NCBI RefSeq assembly: GCF_021233415.1
Contig: NZ_CP089466.1
Coordinates: forward strand, 1,736,001-1,800,000
Reading direction: 5' to 3'
DNA: 64,000 bases
Origin: Halobacterium litoreum
GTDB lineage: Archaea; Halobacteriota; Halobacteria; Halobacteriales; Halobacteriaceae
Under the pieces are notes generated by a model. It did not search any database and had not been told where the DNA came from. It worked only from the letters and a program-made list of their open reading frames with translations. This document shows positions 9,377 through 17,663 of the stretch, in pieces; position 1 is the stretch's first letter; each line of letters begins with the position of its first letter. A program made the position numbers and the translations under genes.

Positions 9377-9760
9377 TCAGTCGCCGCGCCGCCGTTCGAG
9401 GCCGCGACAGCCATCAACGAGCGCCGCCGGGAGCGCGCTCGCGTCGGCGTACACGGCTCTGAAGACGGCCGCGACCTGATCGAAGTTCGGGCCGCGTCGC
9501 ACCAGTCCGCGGTCTCGCTCCCACTCGACGTACTCGGGGGTCGCGAGCGCGGGGAGGTGGCGGTGATAGAGGCTCGTGGCGAAGCGGTCGCGGTCGGCGG
9601 GCGGCCGGGCAGTGACGGCCGCGTCGGGCAGTTCGAGGGCGTCGTCGGGCGCGGCGTCCCGCAGCGACACGACGATCTGTCGGCGGGGCTCCGCGGAGAG
9701 CGCGTCGAACACCTGGTCCCAGTTGTCGGCGGCCGGCTTGCCGACCACGGATTGCGGCAT
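9377..9760 (-). CDS. Haloarchaeal winged-helix regulator (DUF7344-like)
   Basis: The 127-residue protein starts MPQSVVGKPAADNWDQVFDALSAEPRRQIVVSL, a helix-turn-helix opening typical of the haloarchaeal small wHTH families. It continues with FATSLYHRHLPALATPEYVEWERDRGLVRRGPNF, the recognition helix and wing region in which the His-Leu-Pro-Leu signature is common. It probably binds DNA, and its target is unknown. Longer frames reaching upstream to 10045 overlap the nuclease gene region and look spurious. Confidence 0.72.
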   Translation of the reverse strand: MPQSVVGKPAADNWDQVFDALSAEPRRQIVVSLRDAAPDDALELPDAAVTARPPADRDRFATSLYHRHLPALATPEYVEWERDRGLVRRGPNFDQVAAVFRAVYADASALPAALVDGCRGLERRRGD

Positions 9761-9828
9761 ACGGTTGTTGTCGGCGTGCCTATACAAAACCGTTGTGTAG
9801 GATGAAAACCATGTTTGGGGCCACCCCA

Positions 9829-10806
9829 TCAGTCGTACGCGTACTCGGCCACGAGGTCGCCGGCGGCGGACCGAACCGAGACCGTGTCGCCGCTGTTGTT
9901 CCACACCGGCGAATCCGCGCCCCAGTAGAGTTCCGTCGCCGAGTTCCGGCCGCTCCCCGTGTACACCGTCACCGTCGCGCCGGCGTCGAGTTCGAACCCG
10001 GCGGGGAACACGTACTCGTGGTCCGCCGCGTCCGAGAGCGTCCACCCGCCCAGTTCGAGGGGTCGGTCGGTCGCGTTCTCCAAGACGACGTACTCGCCGT
10101 TCAGGTTCGTGCGGTCGTCGCCCTCGGCGTCGGCGTTGACCGTCGCGATGCGGAGCGCGCCCGACCCCACCTGCGTCGTCGTCGCGTCCTCGTCGAAGGT
10201 CCAGACGCCGCGACCGGCCTCACGGGCCGCCGCCTCCGCCGCCGCGAACTCGTCGCGCCGCGAGAACGCCGTGTCGTAGAGTCGCGCGTACCCCTCGTCC
10301 AGGAGTTTGCGGTTGAACGACACCGGGTCGTCCGGCGACTGGGAGACGTACGCGAGCAAGCGCCCGAACCCGCCGCGCCGGTCGGCCACCGGGTCGGCCT
10401 CGACGTAGATGTCGCGGCCGCCCAACTGCTCGACGGCGAACTGCTTCGCGCGCTCGCCCCACGCCGCGAGGTGGCGGTGGCCCGCCTCCGACTCGGGAAT
10501 CCCCGGCCACTCGCTCGGGTTCGTGTCGCCGGCGCGCGTCTCCGGCGTGTCCACGCCGAGGAGCCGAATCGTGTCCTGCACGCCGTTCGCGAACTCCACG
10601 TCGACGGTGTCGCCGTCCACGACGCGCAACACGGAAACGGTCCACGAGGTGCGCTCGCCCGACGGCGTCGCCGTCGCCTCCGGGGTCGTGGACGCCGGCT
10701 CCGCGGTCGGCGTGCTGTCGGGGTCGCGTCCCGTCGTACAGCCGGCGAGCGACGCGCCGAGCGCCGCCGCGGACGCGAGCACTGCGCGCCGAGAATAGCC
10801 GCTCAT
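9829..10806 (-). CDS. Secreted lipoprotein nuclease: SNase domain plus lamin-tail domain
   Basis: The 325-residue protein begins MSGYSRRAVLASAAALGASLAGC, a twin-arginine signal with a lipobox (LAGC), so it is likely a Tat-exported, lipid-anchored surface protein. After a Thr/Pro-rich linker, residues about 53-200 form a staphylococcal-nuclease-like domain (VVDGDTVDV, IRLLGVDTPET, ERAKQFAVEQL, the R/E catalytic positions). The C-terminal about 100 residues (GEYVVLENATDRPLELGGWTLSD) form a lamin-tail domain, commonly paired with such nucleases. It is probably involved in extracellular DNA degradation or nutrient scavenging. Confidence 0.9.
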   Translation of the reverse strand: MSGYSRRAVLASAAALGASLAGCTTGRDPDSTPTAEPASTTPEATATPSGERTSWTVSVLRVVDGDTVDVEFANGVQDTIRLLGVDTPETRAGDTNPSEWPGIPESEAGHRHLAAWGERAKQFAVEQLGGRDIYVEADPVADRRGGFGRLLAYVSQSPDDPVSFNRKLLDEGYARLYDTAFSRRDEFAAAEAAAREAGRGVWTFDEDATTTQVGSGALRIATVNADAEGDDRTNLNGEYVVLENATDRPLELGGWTLSDAADHEYVFPAGFELDAGATVTVYTGSGRNSATELYWGADSPVWNNSGDTVSVRSAAGDLVAEYAYD

Positions 10807-10882
10807 ACGCTAACGAAGGCGCGACGCCGCCTTGAACGTGTGGCTCGCCGCGCGCCGCGGGCGGTGCCCGCGGTCAACCGCG

Positions 10883-11326
10883 TCACTCGCCGAGGTTCGC
10901 GAAGGCTTCGTCGACGAGTTCGCCGGTTTGGGCGACGATGTCGGCCATCTCGTCGTCGTCGGCCGGGAGGCCGAGGAGGCGGGCGATGCGCATAATCGAG
11001 ACGTGGTAGACGCGCTGGACGCCGGGCTCTTCTTCCCAGACGACGACGTTACACGGCATCAGCGCGCCGAGTTTGTCGTCCGTGGCGTCGAGCGCGCGGT
11101 CTGCGACTTCGGGATTACACGCGCCGAGCACGTAGTAGGGGTCGCGGCCCGCGTCCACCTTCTCGTTCAGCATCTCGGACGGGGAGAATTCGACGGGAAT
11201 ACCGAATCCCGCGTCGGTGAACACGTCGCGGACGTGCTCGATTGCGTCCTCGTGGTCCATCTCCAGGGTGGTCTGGGCCTCGCCGTAGTCCTCGGGGTCG
11301 ATGTCGCTCGGGTCAATCGGGAGCAT
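10883..11326 (-). CDS. DUF302 domain protein
   Basis: The 147-residue cytoplasmic protein has the DUF302 pattern: DVFTDAGFGIPVEFSPSEMLNEKVD, YYVLGACNPEVADRALD, and GALMPCNVVVWEE, including the conserved Cys-Asn-Pro and Pro-Cys-Asn positions. DUF302 members often sit near sulfur or redox genes. Here the divergent sulfur-type cluster begins about 210 bases away. The biochemical role is unknown. Confidence 0.8.
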   Translation of the reverse strand: MLPIDPSDIDPEDYGEAQTTLEMDHEDAIEHVRDVFTDAGFGIPVEFSPSEMLNEKVDAGRDPYYVLGACNPEVADRALDATDDKLGALMPCNVVVWEEEPGVQRVYHVSIMRIARLLGLPADDDEMADIVAQTGELVDEAFANLGE

Positions 11327-11483
11327 CGTTCGTGTGGAGTATTGGGTTTACGGAGCAAACTATTTTCGCATCCGGCGGCTCACTCGGTCGGCGGGCGGCC
11401 GCGACCGGACAGGGATTGCGTTTTCGGTTCGGGGAGGCGCTCGACCCGGCCCGCCACTGGACGCGGCGGACGAGAAAGCAGTA

Positions 11484-11502
11484 TTGCATCTATCTTGCAC
11501 AA
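11484..11502. promoter_or_regulatory. Candidate operator, TTGCA-N6-TTGCACAA type
   Basis: The sequence TTGCATCTATCTTGCACAA lies 34 bases before the ATG at 11536. Its right half, TTGCACAA, reads TTGTGCAA on the other strand. The same octamer lies upstream of the HTH regulator at 16508 and a one-base variant upstream of 15239. It could be the binding site of that regulator. This is inferred from sequence similarity alone. Confidence 0.4.
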
Positions 11503-11535
11503 CAACTAAGTCGGTCGGCGGCGAACGCACCGACG

Positions 11536-11943
11536 ATGACGGGACTGGTCGACGTCGACACGCTCGACGGACGGACGTCCGAAGAACTCGCAGACGGCAT
11601 CGCGGACGGACTGCGCGACGCGTACGGGGACGCCGTTGTCGGCGTCGGGTCGTTCGAAGACGGCGACCCGTCCGTCGTCTACCGGGACGACGCGCTCTCG
11701 GCGGCGTACGAACCGGCGGCGATTCGGGACATCCTCGAGAACATCCAGTTGGAGTCCCTCGGCCACACCGCGTACGAGGAGTACCACGACCAGCCGCTGC
11801 ACGCGACGGTCCGAGTCTACGGCTCGGTGGTGACGTTCGTCGTTCCCTTCTCCGAGACGGCGGGCGTGGTCGCCGCGGTGCGCCGCGACCGTTCACCCGG
11901 CGTCTACGACGTCCTCGACACCGTAGAGGAGTGTCTCCCGTGA
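11536..11943 (+). CDS. Conserved haloarchaeal protein of unknown function
   Basis: The 135-residue acidic cytoplasmic protein from the ATG at 11536 (MTGLVDVDTLDGRTSEELADGIADGLRDAYG) has a predicted alpha/beta fold with GVGSFEDGDPSVVYRDD and a C-terminal EECLP. I recognise no catalytic motif. It overlaps the next gene by GTGA, so the two are probably translationally coupled. The fold and position suggest a sensory or regulatory role in the sulfur-type cluster, but this is a guess. Confidence 0.7.
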   Translation: MTGLVDVDTLDGRTSEELADGIADGLRDAYGDAVVGVGSFEDGDPSVVYRDDALSAAYEPAAIRDILENIQLESLGHTAYEEYHDQPLHATVRVYGSVVTFVVPFSETAGVVAAVRRDRSPGVYDVLDTVEECLP

Positions 11944-12347
11944 GTCCCGCGACGCGAGTTGCGAAGAGCGTCGGCGTCGCCGTCGGCGCCTTCGTCCTGT
12001 TCGGCGTCGTCACGGGGCTGATTCCGAACCCGGTCTACGTCCGGATGGTCTCACGCACGCCCGCGGACTACCTGTTCCTCGCCGCGACCGCCGCGTTCGC
12101 GGGCGCGTTCGTCTACCAGCGGTCGCTGAACGACGACCCCGTGGGCGACCAGTTCGCCGTCGGCGGCCTCGTCGGCGGCGTCCTCGCGTTCGGCTGCCCG
12201 GTCTGTAACGTCGCGCTACTGGCGCTGTTCGGGTCGTCGGCGCTGATGACGTACTTCGACCCGCTGCGCCCGCTGCTCGGCGTGGCGAGCGTCGGCCTGT
12301 TCGCCGCCCTGCTGTACTACCAACGGCGACGCTGTACGCGCTGTTGA
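11940..12347 (+). CDS. Small membrane protein with GCPVCN motif
   Basis: The 135-residue protein starts at a GTG overlapping the previous stop codon (GTGA). It has about four hydrophobic segments. Between the second and third sits GGVLAFGCPVCNVALLALFG, a CxxC pair placed at the membrane, and the C-terminus ends RRRCTRC, a second CxxC. The cysteines suggest thiol, persulfide or metal handling, which would fit the neighbouring rhodanese fusion and sulfur-anion transporters. No characterised homologue is recognised. Confidence 0.72.
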   Translation: MSPATRVAKSVGVAVGAFVLFGVVTGLIPNPVYVRMVSRTPADYLFLAATAAFAGAFVYQRSLNDDPVGDQFAVGGLVGGVLAFGCPVCNVALLALFGSSALMTYFDPLRPLLGVASVGLFAALLYYQRRRCTRC

Positions 12348-12576
12348 CCGGCCGAATTCGCCCGCGTGGCACCGGGGCGACGACGGGCACGCGCGCCACG
12401 TTTCTTGTGCGCGATTAGAACTACTGTTCTCGTCCCTCTGGCTGTTGAACGCTCGAAAGCACCTTTTAGACCGTCTCCGAACACCATACTTCAGTCCCCC
12501 ACCAATAGTATTGCGTAGAGATTGAACTACTATGCAAACCCTTTTGTGTGGCCGCACGGTAGAAGGGGGTGTACGC

Positions 12577-13770
12577 ATGAACCCCGAAGACTTCCCGACG
12601 CCGGACGCAGACGTCGAGACCGTCGAACCGGAGACGCTGAAAGACCGCATCGACGCGGGCGAATCCGTCACGCTGCTCGACGCGCGAATGGAGTCTGACT
12701 ACGACGAGTGGCGCATCGACGGCGAGAACGTCACGTCAATCAACGTCCCCTACTTCGAGTTCCTCGAGGACGACATCGACGAGGACGTACTCGCACAGAT
12801 TCCCGACGACCGCGAAGTCACCGTCCTGTGCGCGAAGGGCGGCGCCAGCGAGTTCGTCGCGGGGACGCTCGCCGACCGCGGCTACGACGTCAACCACCTC
12901 GAAGACGGGATGAACGGCTGGGCGCGCATCTACGAGGCCGTCGAAGTCACCGACTACGACGGCGCCGGCACGCTCCTCCAGTACCAGCGCCCGTCCTCGG
13001 GCTGCCTCGGCTACCTCCTCTACGACGACGGCGAAGCCGCCATCGTCGACCCGCTTCGCGCGTTCACCGACCGCTACCTCGCGGACGCCGACGACCTCGG
13101 CGTCGACCTGCAGTACGCGCTCGACACCCACATCCACGCCGACCACATCTCCGGCGTCCGCGCGCTCGACGACGAAGGCGTCGAGGGCGTCGTCCCCGAA
13201 GCGGCCGTCGACCGCGGCGTCACGTACGCGGACGAACTGACGACCGCCGCCGACGGCGACACCTTCGCGGTCGGCGACGCGACCATCGAAGCGGTGTACA
13301 CGCCCGGCCACACCACGGGCATGACGTCGTACCTCGTCGGCGACAGCCTGCTCGCGACCGGCGACGGCCTGTTCATCGAGAGCGTCGCCCGCCCGGACCT
13401 CGAAGAGGGCGACGACGGCGCGCCCGACGCCGCCCGGATGCTCTACGAGTCCCTCCAGGAGCGCGTCGTCTCGCTGCCCGACGACACGCTCGTCGGCGGC
13501 GCTCACTTCAGCGACGCCGCCGAACCGGCCGCGGACGGCACGTACACCGCGCCCGTCGGCGACCTCGTCGAGGAGATGGACGCGCTCACGATGGACGAAG
13601 ACGACTTCGTCGAACTCGTCCTCGCGGACATGCCGCCGCGGCCCGCGAACTACGAGGACATCATCGCGACGAACCTCGGGCAGAACGCCGTCGACGACGA
13701 CGAAGCGTTCACGCTCGAACTCGGGCCGAACAACTGCGCAGCGAGCCAAGAGTCCCTCGCGGGTGACTGA
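12577..13770 (+). CDS. Rhodanese-metallo-beta-lactamase fusion (persulfide dioxygenase/sulfurtransferase type)
   Basis: The 397-residue protein has an N-terminal rhodanese domain (about residues 18-122) with the active-site loop VLCAKGGAS (Cys85). A metallo-beta-lactamase domain follows with THIHADHISG (His185, His187, Asp189, His190) and YTPGHTTGM. Such fusions are associated with glutathione-independent persulfide or thiosulfate metabolism: the MBL domain resembles persulfide dioxygenase and the rhodanese moves sulfane sulfur. The start at 12577 follows AGAAGGGGGTG. A longer frame from 12532 overlaps the promoter palindrome region and is disfavoured. It is flanked by transporters, and thus probably the enzymatic core of this cluster. 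Confidence 0.9.
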   Translation: MNPEDFPTPDADVETVEPETLKDRIDAGESVTLLDARMESDYDEWRIDGENVTSINVPYFEFLEDDIDEDVLAQIPDDREVTVLCAKGGASEFVAGTLADRGYDVNHLEDGMNGWARIYEAVEVTDYDGAGTLLQYQRPSSGCLGYLLYDDGEAAIVDPLRAFTDRYLADADDLGVDLQYALDTHIHADHISGVRALDDEGVEGVVPEAAVDRGVTYADELTTAADGDTFAVGDATIEAVYTPGHTTGMTSYLVGDSLLATGDGLFIESVARPDLEEGDDGAPDAARMLYESLQERVVSLPDDTLVGGAHFSDAAEPAADGTYTAPVGDLVEEMDALTMDEDDFVELVLADMPPRPANYEDIIATNLGQNAVDDDEAFTLELGPNNCAASQESLAGD

Positions 13771-13831
13771 CCCGGCAGCGCGCCGGACGGACACCGGCGC
13801 TAGTCGGGACTGACCACCGCACACACATCAG

Positions 13832-15007
13832 ATGGAAGCTTCAGTAATCGCGCTCTTCCTGGTCGCCGGGCTCGCGAGCCTGTTCATGTCGTGGGTCATC
13901 GGCGCCGGGTCGAGCGGCGCGACGCCGTTTGCGCCCGCGGTCGGTGCGAACGCCGTCTCCACGATGCGAGCGGCGTTCGTCGTCGGCATCTTCGGGTTCG
14001 CCGGCGCGGTCGTCCAGGGTTCGAACGTCTCCGAAGCCGTCGGTCGTGGCCTCGTCGACGGCGTCAGCCTCCCCGTAACCGGCGTCATCGTCGTGTTGGC
14101 CATCGGCGCGGGGCTGATGGCAATCGGCATCACGACCGGCTACCCGATAGCGACGGCGTTCACCGTCACCGGCTCCGTCGTCGGCGTCGGCCTGGCGCTC
14201 GGTGGCTCGCCCGCGTGGGGGAAGTACGCGGAGATCGGCGCCGTCTGGGTCGCGACGCCGTTCGTCGGCGGCGGACTCGCGTACGGCATCGCGAGCGTCC
14301 TCCCGCGCGAGGACGTCCCAGAGCGGTACAGCGTCGCGTCCCTCGCCGGGCTCGTCGGCGCCGTCCTCGCGAACGTGCAGTTCGCGTACCTCGGCCCCGG
14401 CGGCGCCGCCGGGTCGCTGGTCGGGGTCATCCAGCGCCAGCTGCCGGTGACCGGACTCTCGGTCGCCGTGTCGTCGACGGCGGTGCTCGCGCTCGCGGTC
14501 GGGGGGCTCGTCTCGTGGGACGTGCGCCGCGACCCGTCCGGCGGGCTCCGGCGGGTGTTGCTCGCGCTCGGGTCGCTCGTCGCGTTCTCCGCCGGCGGGA
14601 GCCAGGTCGGCCTCGCGGTGGGGCCGCTACTCCCGCTTTTGGACACCGTCGACGTGGTGCCGGTGACGGCCGTCCTCGTCGGCGGTGGCGCCGGGATACT
14701 CGTGGGGTCGTGGACGGGAGCCCCACGGATGATCAAGTCTCTGGCACAGGACTACTCCAGTCTGGGGCCGCGGCGCTCCATCGCTGCGCTGGTGCCGTCG
14801 TTTCTCATCGCGCAGACCGCCGTTTTGCTGGGCGTCCCCGTCTCGTTCAACGAAATCGTCGTCAGCGCCATCATCGGGAGCGGAGCGGCCGTCGGCGGCC
14901 GGGACGCGGTGAGTACGCGGAAGATTCTGGTGACCGTCGGCGCGTGGGCCGGTTCGTTCGCGCTGGCGTTCGTCCTCGGGTACGGCGTGGCGATGGCCGC
15001 GCTGTGA
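13832..15007 (+). CDS. PiT-family inorganic anion permease
   Basis: The 391-residue membrane protein has about ten TM segments. PiT signature repeats occur as IGAGSSGATPFAPAVGANAVSTMRAAF near the N-terminus and a second, degenerate copy near the C-terminus. The canonical GANDVANA loop is altered to GANAVSTM. PiT proteins import phosphate, but the family also contains sulfate permeases (CysP). The location between a rhodanese-MBL gene and a TauE/SafE gene makes a sulfur oxyanion plausible. No phosphate-regulon gene is nearby. Confidence 0.85.
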   Translation: MEASVIALFLVAGLASLFMSWVIGAGSSGATPFAPAVGANAVSTMRAAFVVGIFGFAGAVVQGSNVSEAVGRGLVDGVSLPVTGVIVVLAIGAGLMAIGITTGYPIATAFTVTGSVVGVGLALGGSPAWGKYAEIGAVWVATPFVGGGLAYGIASVLPREDVPERYSVASLAGLVGAVLANVQFAYLGPGGAAGSLVGVIQRQLPVTGLSVAVSSTAVLALAVGGLVSWDVRRDPSGGLRRVLLALGSLVAFSAGGSQVGLAVGPLLPLLDTVDVVPVTAVLVGGGAGILVGSWTGAPRMIKSLAQDYSSLGPRRSIAALVPSFLIAQTAVLLGVPVSFNEIVVSAIIGSGAAVGGRDAVSTRKILVTVGAWAGSFALAFVLGYGVAMAAL

Positions 15008-15129
15008 GAGCGCCCCGGGGCATCCAACGTCGGTCCGACCGAGGCGCAGTGTGTCGTTTTCTGTCGGTTCTCGACCGGAGTACTGCCCGTTCGCGGCGCC
15101 GTTCGTTCGCTGTAACGTACAGCGTACTG

Positions 15130-15147
15130 TTGCAGATAGAATTGTGC
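15130..15147. promoter_or_regulatory. Candidate operator upstream of the TauE/SafE pair
   Basis: TTGCAGATAGAATTGTGC lies about 92 bases before the ATG at 15239. The GATAGA core and TTGTGC arm match the complementary strand of the site at 11484-11502. It is compatible with control by the HTH protein encoded at 16508. Confidence 0.35.
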
Positions 15148-15238
15148 GCTAGACCCAAAACCGTTAAGTCAGGCACCGGGCTAGACGGAAGTGCGCAGAA
15201 TACCATGAACCACACAATACAGTTCCAGGTGTTGGACG

Positions 15239-15388
15239 ATGTTCGGGCTTGAGAACGCGACCGGCATCGACGGGGCGTTACTCGTCGTCGGTGTCGTGCT
15301 AGTCGAAGCGATCATCCTGTACGTCGGGTATGGCGCCCTCGAACGCCTACTCGGACCGAAACTGATGGACCTACTCGGTGGAGAATGA
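15239..15388 (+). CDS. 49-residue single-TM peptide coupled to sulfite exporter gene (DUF7512-like)
   Basis: The short gene translates as MFGLENATGIDGALLVVGVV followed by a second hydrophobic half, then YGALERLLGPKLMDLLGGE. It has one strong TM helix. Its stop overlaps the start of the TauE/SafE gene (ATGA), a strong sign that it is expressed. Small proteins of this look recur in front of TSUP transporters in haloarchaea, as I recall them. It is probably an accessory subunit. A 16-codon frame (ATG at 15205, MNHTIQFQVLDDVRA) overlaps its start and may be a leader. Confidence 0.7.
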   Translation: MFGLENATGIDGALLVVGVVLVEAIILYVGYGALERLLGPKLMDLLGGE

Positions 15389-16419
15389 CGATGGAACTGT
15401 TCGGCGTGGCAGTCTCGCTGCTCGCGCTGTTCACCGGCTTCGGCGTCCTCATCGGCATTCTGTTCGGGTTCTTCGGGATGGGCGGGTCGTTCCTCGTGAC
15501 GCCCGCGCTAATGGTGATGGGCTACGAGACGGACGTCGCCGTCGCGTCCGGGCTCGCGTTCGTGTTCGCCACGTCCGTCATCGCGACACTCAAACACCGC
15601 GACCTCGGGCAGGTCGACTACAAACTCGGCGTCCTCATGATCGCGGGGACGACCGCCGGCATCGAAGTCGGGAAAATCGGCCTCCACTGGATGCAGGACA
15701 TGGGCATCGCCGACACCGTCGTGAGCATCATCTACGTCGGCCTGCTCGGCGCCATCGGGGCCTTCGTCACCTACAACGCCGTCAAGGGCAACGACGGCGG
15801 CATCGACCACGACGCCGACGGCGAAGTGGACGCCGACGACATCCCCGATATCGCCAAGACCATCCAGTCCTACCGGATTCCCCCGATGATGAGCCTCCGC
15901 GGCGGCGTCAGCGTGTCGCTGTGGCTCATCCTCGGCGTCGCGTTCGTCACCGGACTGCTGTCGGGGTTCCTCGGCGTCGGCGGCGGCTTCATCCGCATGC
16001 CCGCGCTGTTCTACCTCATCGGCGTCCCGGTCCCGATTGCGGTCGGCACTGACCTCTTCGAGATTGTGTTCTCCGGCGGCATCGGCAGCTTCCTGTACGC
16101 GATGGACGGCGCGGTCAACCTCTCCATCGTCGCGCCGCTGCTCGCGGGGAGCGCGCTCGGAGCGCGCCTCGGTGCCGCAGCGACGAGCATCGTCGACGAG
16201 GACGACATCAAGGTGTACTTCGGCGTGATGTTGCTCCTCGGGTCGCTGGCGGTCGCCATCCGCGAGGTCGGTTCCTACCTCGAGATGCCGGTCTTCCAGA
16301 CGGTCTCGCTGCTCGTCATCCTCGGCGCCGCGACGCTCGTCGCCGGCGCCGTCGTCGTCAGTTCGCTCCGCGAACTCCGCTCGGACACCGGCTCCACCAC
16401 GACGAGTACCGCCGACTGA
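15385..16419 (+). CDS. TauE/SafE (TSUP) family sulfite/sulfur anion exporter
   Basis: The 344-residue protein has about eight TM helices. Each half of the TSUP internal repeat carries a glycine-rich signature: LFGFFGMGGSFLVTPALMVMGY and SGFLGVGGGFIRMPALFYLIGV. The family exports sulfite, sulfoacetate or other sulfonates. A soluble acidic loop (about residues 135-155, DGGIDHDADGEVDADD) separates the halves. It is coupled by ATGA to the upstream small TM peptide. Clearing sulfite made by the rhodanese-MBL fusion is a reasonable inference. Confidence 0.88.
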   Translation: MTMELFGVAVSLLALFTGFGVLIGILFGFFGMGGSFLVTPALMVMGYETDVAVASGLAFVFATSVIATLKHRDLGQVDYKLGVLMIAGTTAGIEVGKIGLHWMQDMGIADTVVSIIYVGLLGAIGAFVTYNAVKGNDGGIDHDADGEVDADDIPDIAKTIQSYRIPPMMSLRGGVSVSLWLILGVAFVTGLLSGFLGVGGGFIRMPALFYLIGVPVPIAVGTDLFEIVFSGGIGSFLYAMDGAVNLSIVAPLLAGSALGARLGAAATSIVDEDDIKVYFGVMLLLGSLAVAIREVGSYLEMPVFQTVSLLVILGAATLVAGAVVVSSLRELRSDTGSTTTSTAD

Positions 16420-16447
16420 CCGGCCCTCACGCCGCTCAGTGGGTACG

Positions 16448-16457
16448 ATTGTGCAAT
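16448..16457. promoter_or_regulatory. ATTGTGCAAT operator-like near-palindrome
   Basis: ATTGTGCAAT lies 51 bases before the start of the HTH regulator gene. It contains the octamer found (on the opposite strand) at 11495-11502. It is a candidate autoregulatory site. A CTTTTAAC promoter-like stretch follows at about 16469. Confidence 0.4.
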
Positions 16458-16507
16458 CCGTACACAAGTCTTTTAACGGCGGAGCGCGAATGTCCACGTG
16501 ATTACTA

Positions 16508-16912
16508 ATGCCCGACTCGATGGCCGAGCAACTCCAGCGCGACATGGTCTGCGAGGGGCTACTGGAGTGTTTCCACGGCCTCAAGCAACTCGACAAGGAC
16601 GTGTTTCAGGCGCTCATCAACACCGACGAACCGCTGACCGTCGACGAAATTGCGGAAGCCGTCGACCGCGAACGCTCGACGGCGTACCGCGCGGTCCAGC
16701 GCCTGCTGCAGGCCGGCTTCATCCAGAAAGAGCAGGTCAACTACGACCAGGGCGGCTACTACCACGTCTACCGGCCGACGGACCCCGCGAGCATCGCCGA
16801 CAACATGCAGCGCCTCCTCAACGACTGGTACGCCAAGATGGGGCAACTCATCCAGGAGTTCGAGACGAAGTACGAGCAAAACGACGTCGCGACCCAGTCC
16901 GTCGAGAGCTGA
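16508..16912 (+). CDS. Two-cysteine helix-turn-helix regulator (TrmB/MarR-like)
   Basis: The 134-residue protein has an N-terminal helix with two cysteines (MVCEGLLECFHGL). A winged helix-turn-helix follows (LTVDEIAEAVDRERSTAYRAVQRLLQAGFIQKEQV, about residues 45-80) and then a long C-terminal helix likely used for dimerisation. The cysteine pair six residues apart is well placed to sense thiols, persulfides or metals. The gene lies at the end of the sulfur-type cluster with a TTGTGCAA motif in its own promoter, so it is the probable local regulator. The evidence for this is positional. Confidence 0.8.
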   Translation: MPDSMAEQLQRDMVCEGLLECFHGLKQLDKDVFQALINTDEPLTVDEIAEAVDRERSTAYRAVQRLLQAGFIQKEQVNYDQGGYYHVYRPTDPASIADNMQRLLNDWYAKMGQLIQEFETKYEQNDVATQSVES

Positions 16913-17067
16913 GCGCCGAGCCGTAGTCGACGCCGCGGACCGAACGTACGCCGTCTCGCTACCGCGTACAGTAGTTCCGTTTCTCGAACCCGTAATCACT
17001 GACTCCGCCGATTGCCCCGGTCAGCTCCACCACGTTTCGCCAGTCGCTGCCCTCGCGAACCGGTCTT

Positions 17068-17076
17068 GTATAATAC
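17068..17076 (+). promoter_or_regulatory. TATA box for thioredoxin gene
   Basis: GTATAATAC lies about 40 bases before the thioredoxin ATG, in a GC-rich stretch where AT-rich words are rare. The spacing suits an archaeal TATA box giving a short leader. Confidence 0.5.
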
Positions 17077-17114
17077 ATCCACAACTGTTAACTGCTGGTG
17101 GCGCGTAGTCGGTG

Positions 17115-17462
17115 ATGATGACGACCGAACCCGCCACCACGCCCAACGAACCGACCGCCATCGACGGCCAACCCGAACTGGACGAGTACGTCGCGAACAA
17201 CGACGTCGTCCTCGCGGACTTCTACGCCGACTGGTGTGGCCCCTGCCAGATGCTCGAACCGACCGTCGAAACCATCGCCGCCGAAACGGACGCCGCCGTC
17301 GCGAAAGTCGACGTCGACGCCAACCAACAACTCGCGGCCGCCTACGGCGTCCGCGGCGTGCCGACGCTCGTCCTGTTCGCCGACGGCGAACAGGCCGAGG
17401 AACTCGTCGGCGTCCAGAACGAATCCCAACTCCGGACGCTCGTCGAGCGCTACAGCGAATAG
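17115..17462 (+). CDS. trxA: Thioredoxin
   Basis: The 115-residue acidic thioredoxin has the intact WCGPC active site within VLADFYADWCGPCQMLEP, and the cis-proline segment GVRGVPTLVLF. The N-terminal about 15 residues are an extension of the usual fold. It reduces protein and small-molecule disulfides. It is the last host gene before the provirus: the attachment core starts 88 bases past its stop codon. Starts at 17112 (GTG), 17115 and 17118 (ATG) are equivalent. Confidence 0.95.
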   Translation: MMTTEPATTPNEPTAIDGQPELDEYVANNDVVLADFYADWCGPCQMLEPTVETIAAETDAAVAKVDVDANQQLAAAYGVRGVPTLVLFADGEQAEELVGVQNESQLRTLVERYSE

Positions 17463-17549
17463 AACGCCCACCGAACGGCACCGGCGCCGCGGGACGACTC
17501 GAAGCCCCCGACACAGGCTTCACTCACCACGAAGATTCTCGCAGAATGA

Positions 17550-17563
17550 TGGGCGCTGCAGGA
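17550..17563. other. Attachment core repeat, integrase-proximal end
   Basis: TGGGCGCTGCAGGA is identical to 31804-31817 and differs at both flanking bases, so the core is exactly 14 bases. It is the copy left when the element inserted at the tRNA 3' end. The integrase stop codon is 101 bases inside it. Confidence 0.88.
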
Positions 17564-17663
17564 ACGTGGAAATAAGCAGAGGGCGCGGAGTTTTGCTTCA
17601 TCATAGCGGCTGATTTCAGCGCGGTGCGCGGACTGGTCTGAGCCGTGGCGTTGGTACTCTGAA

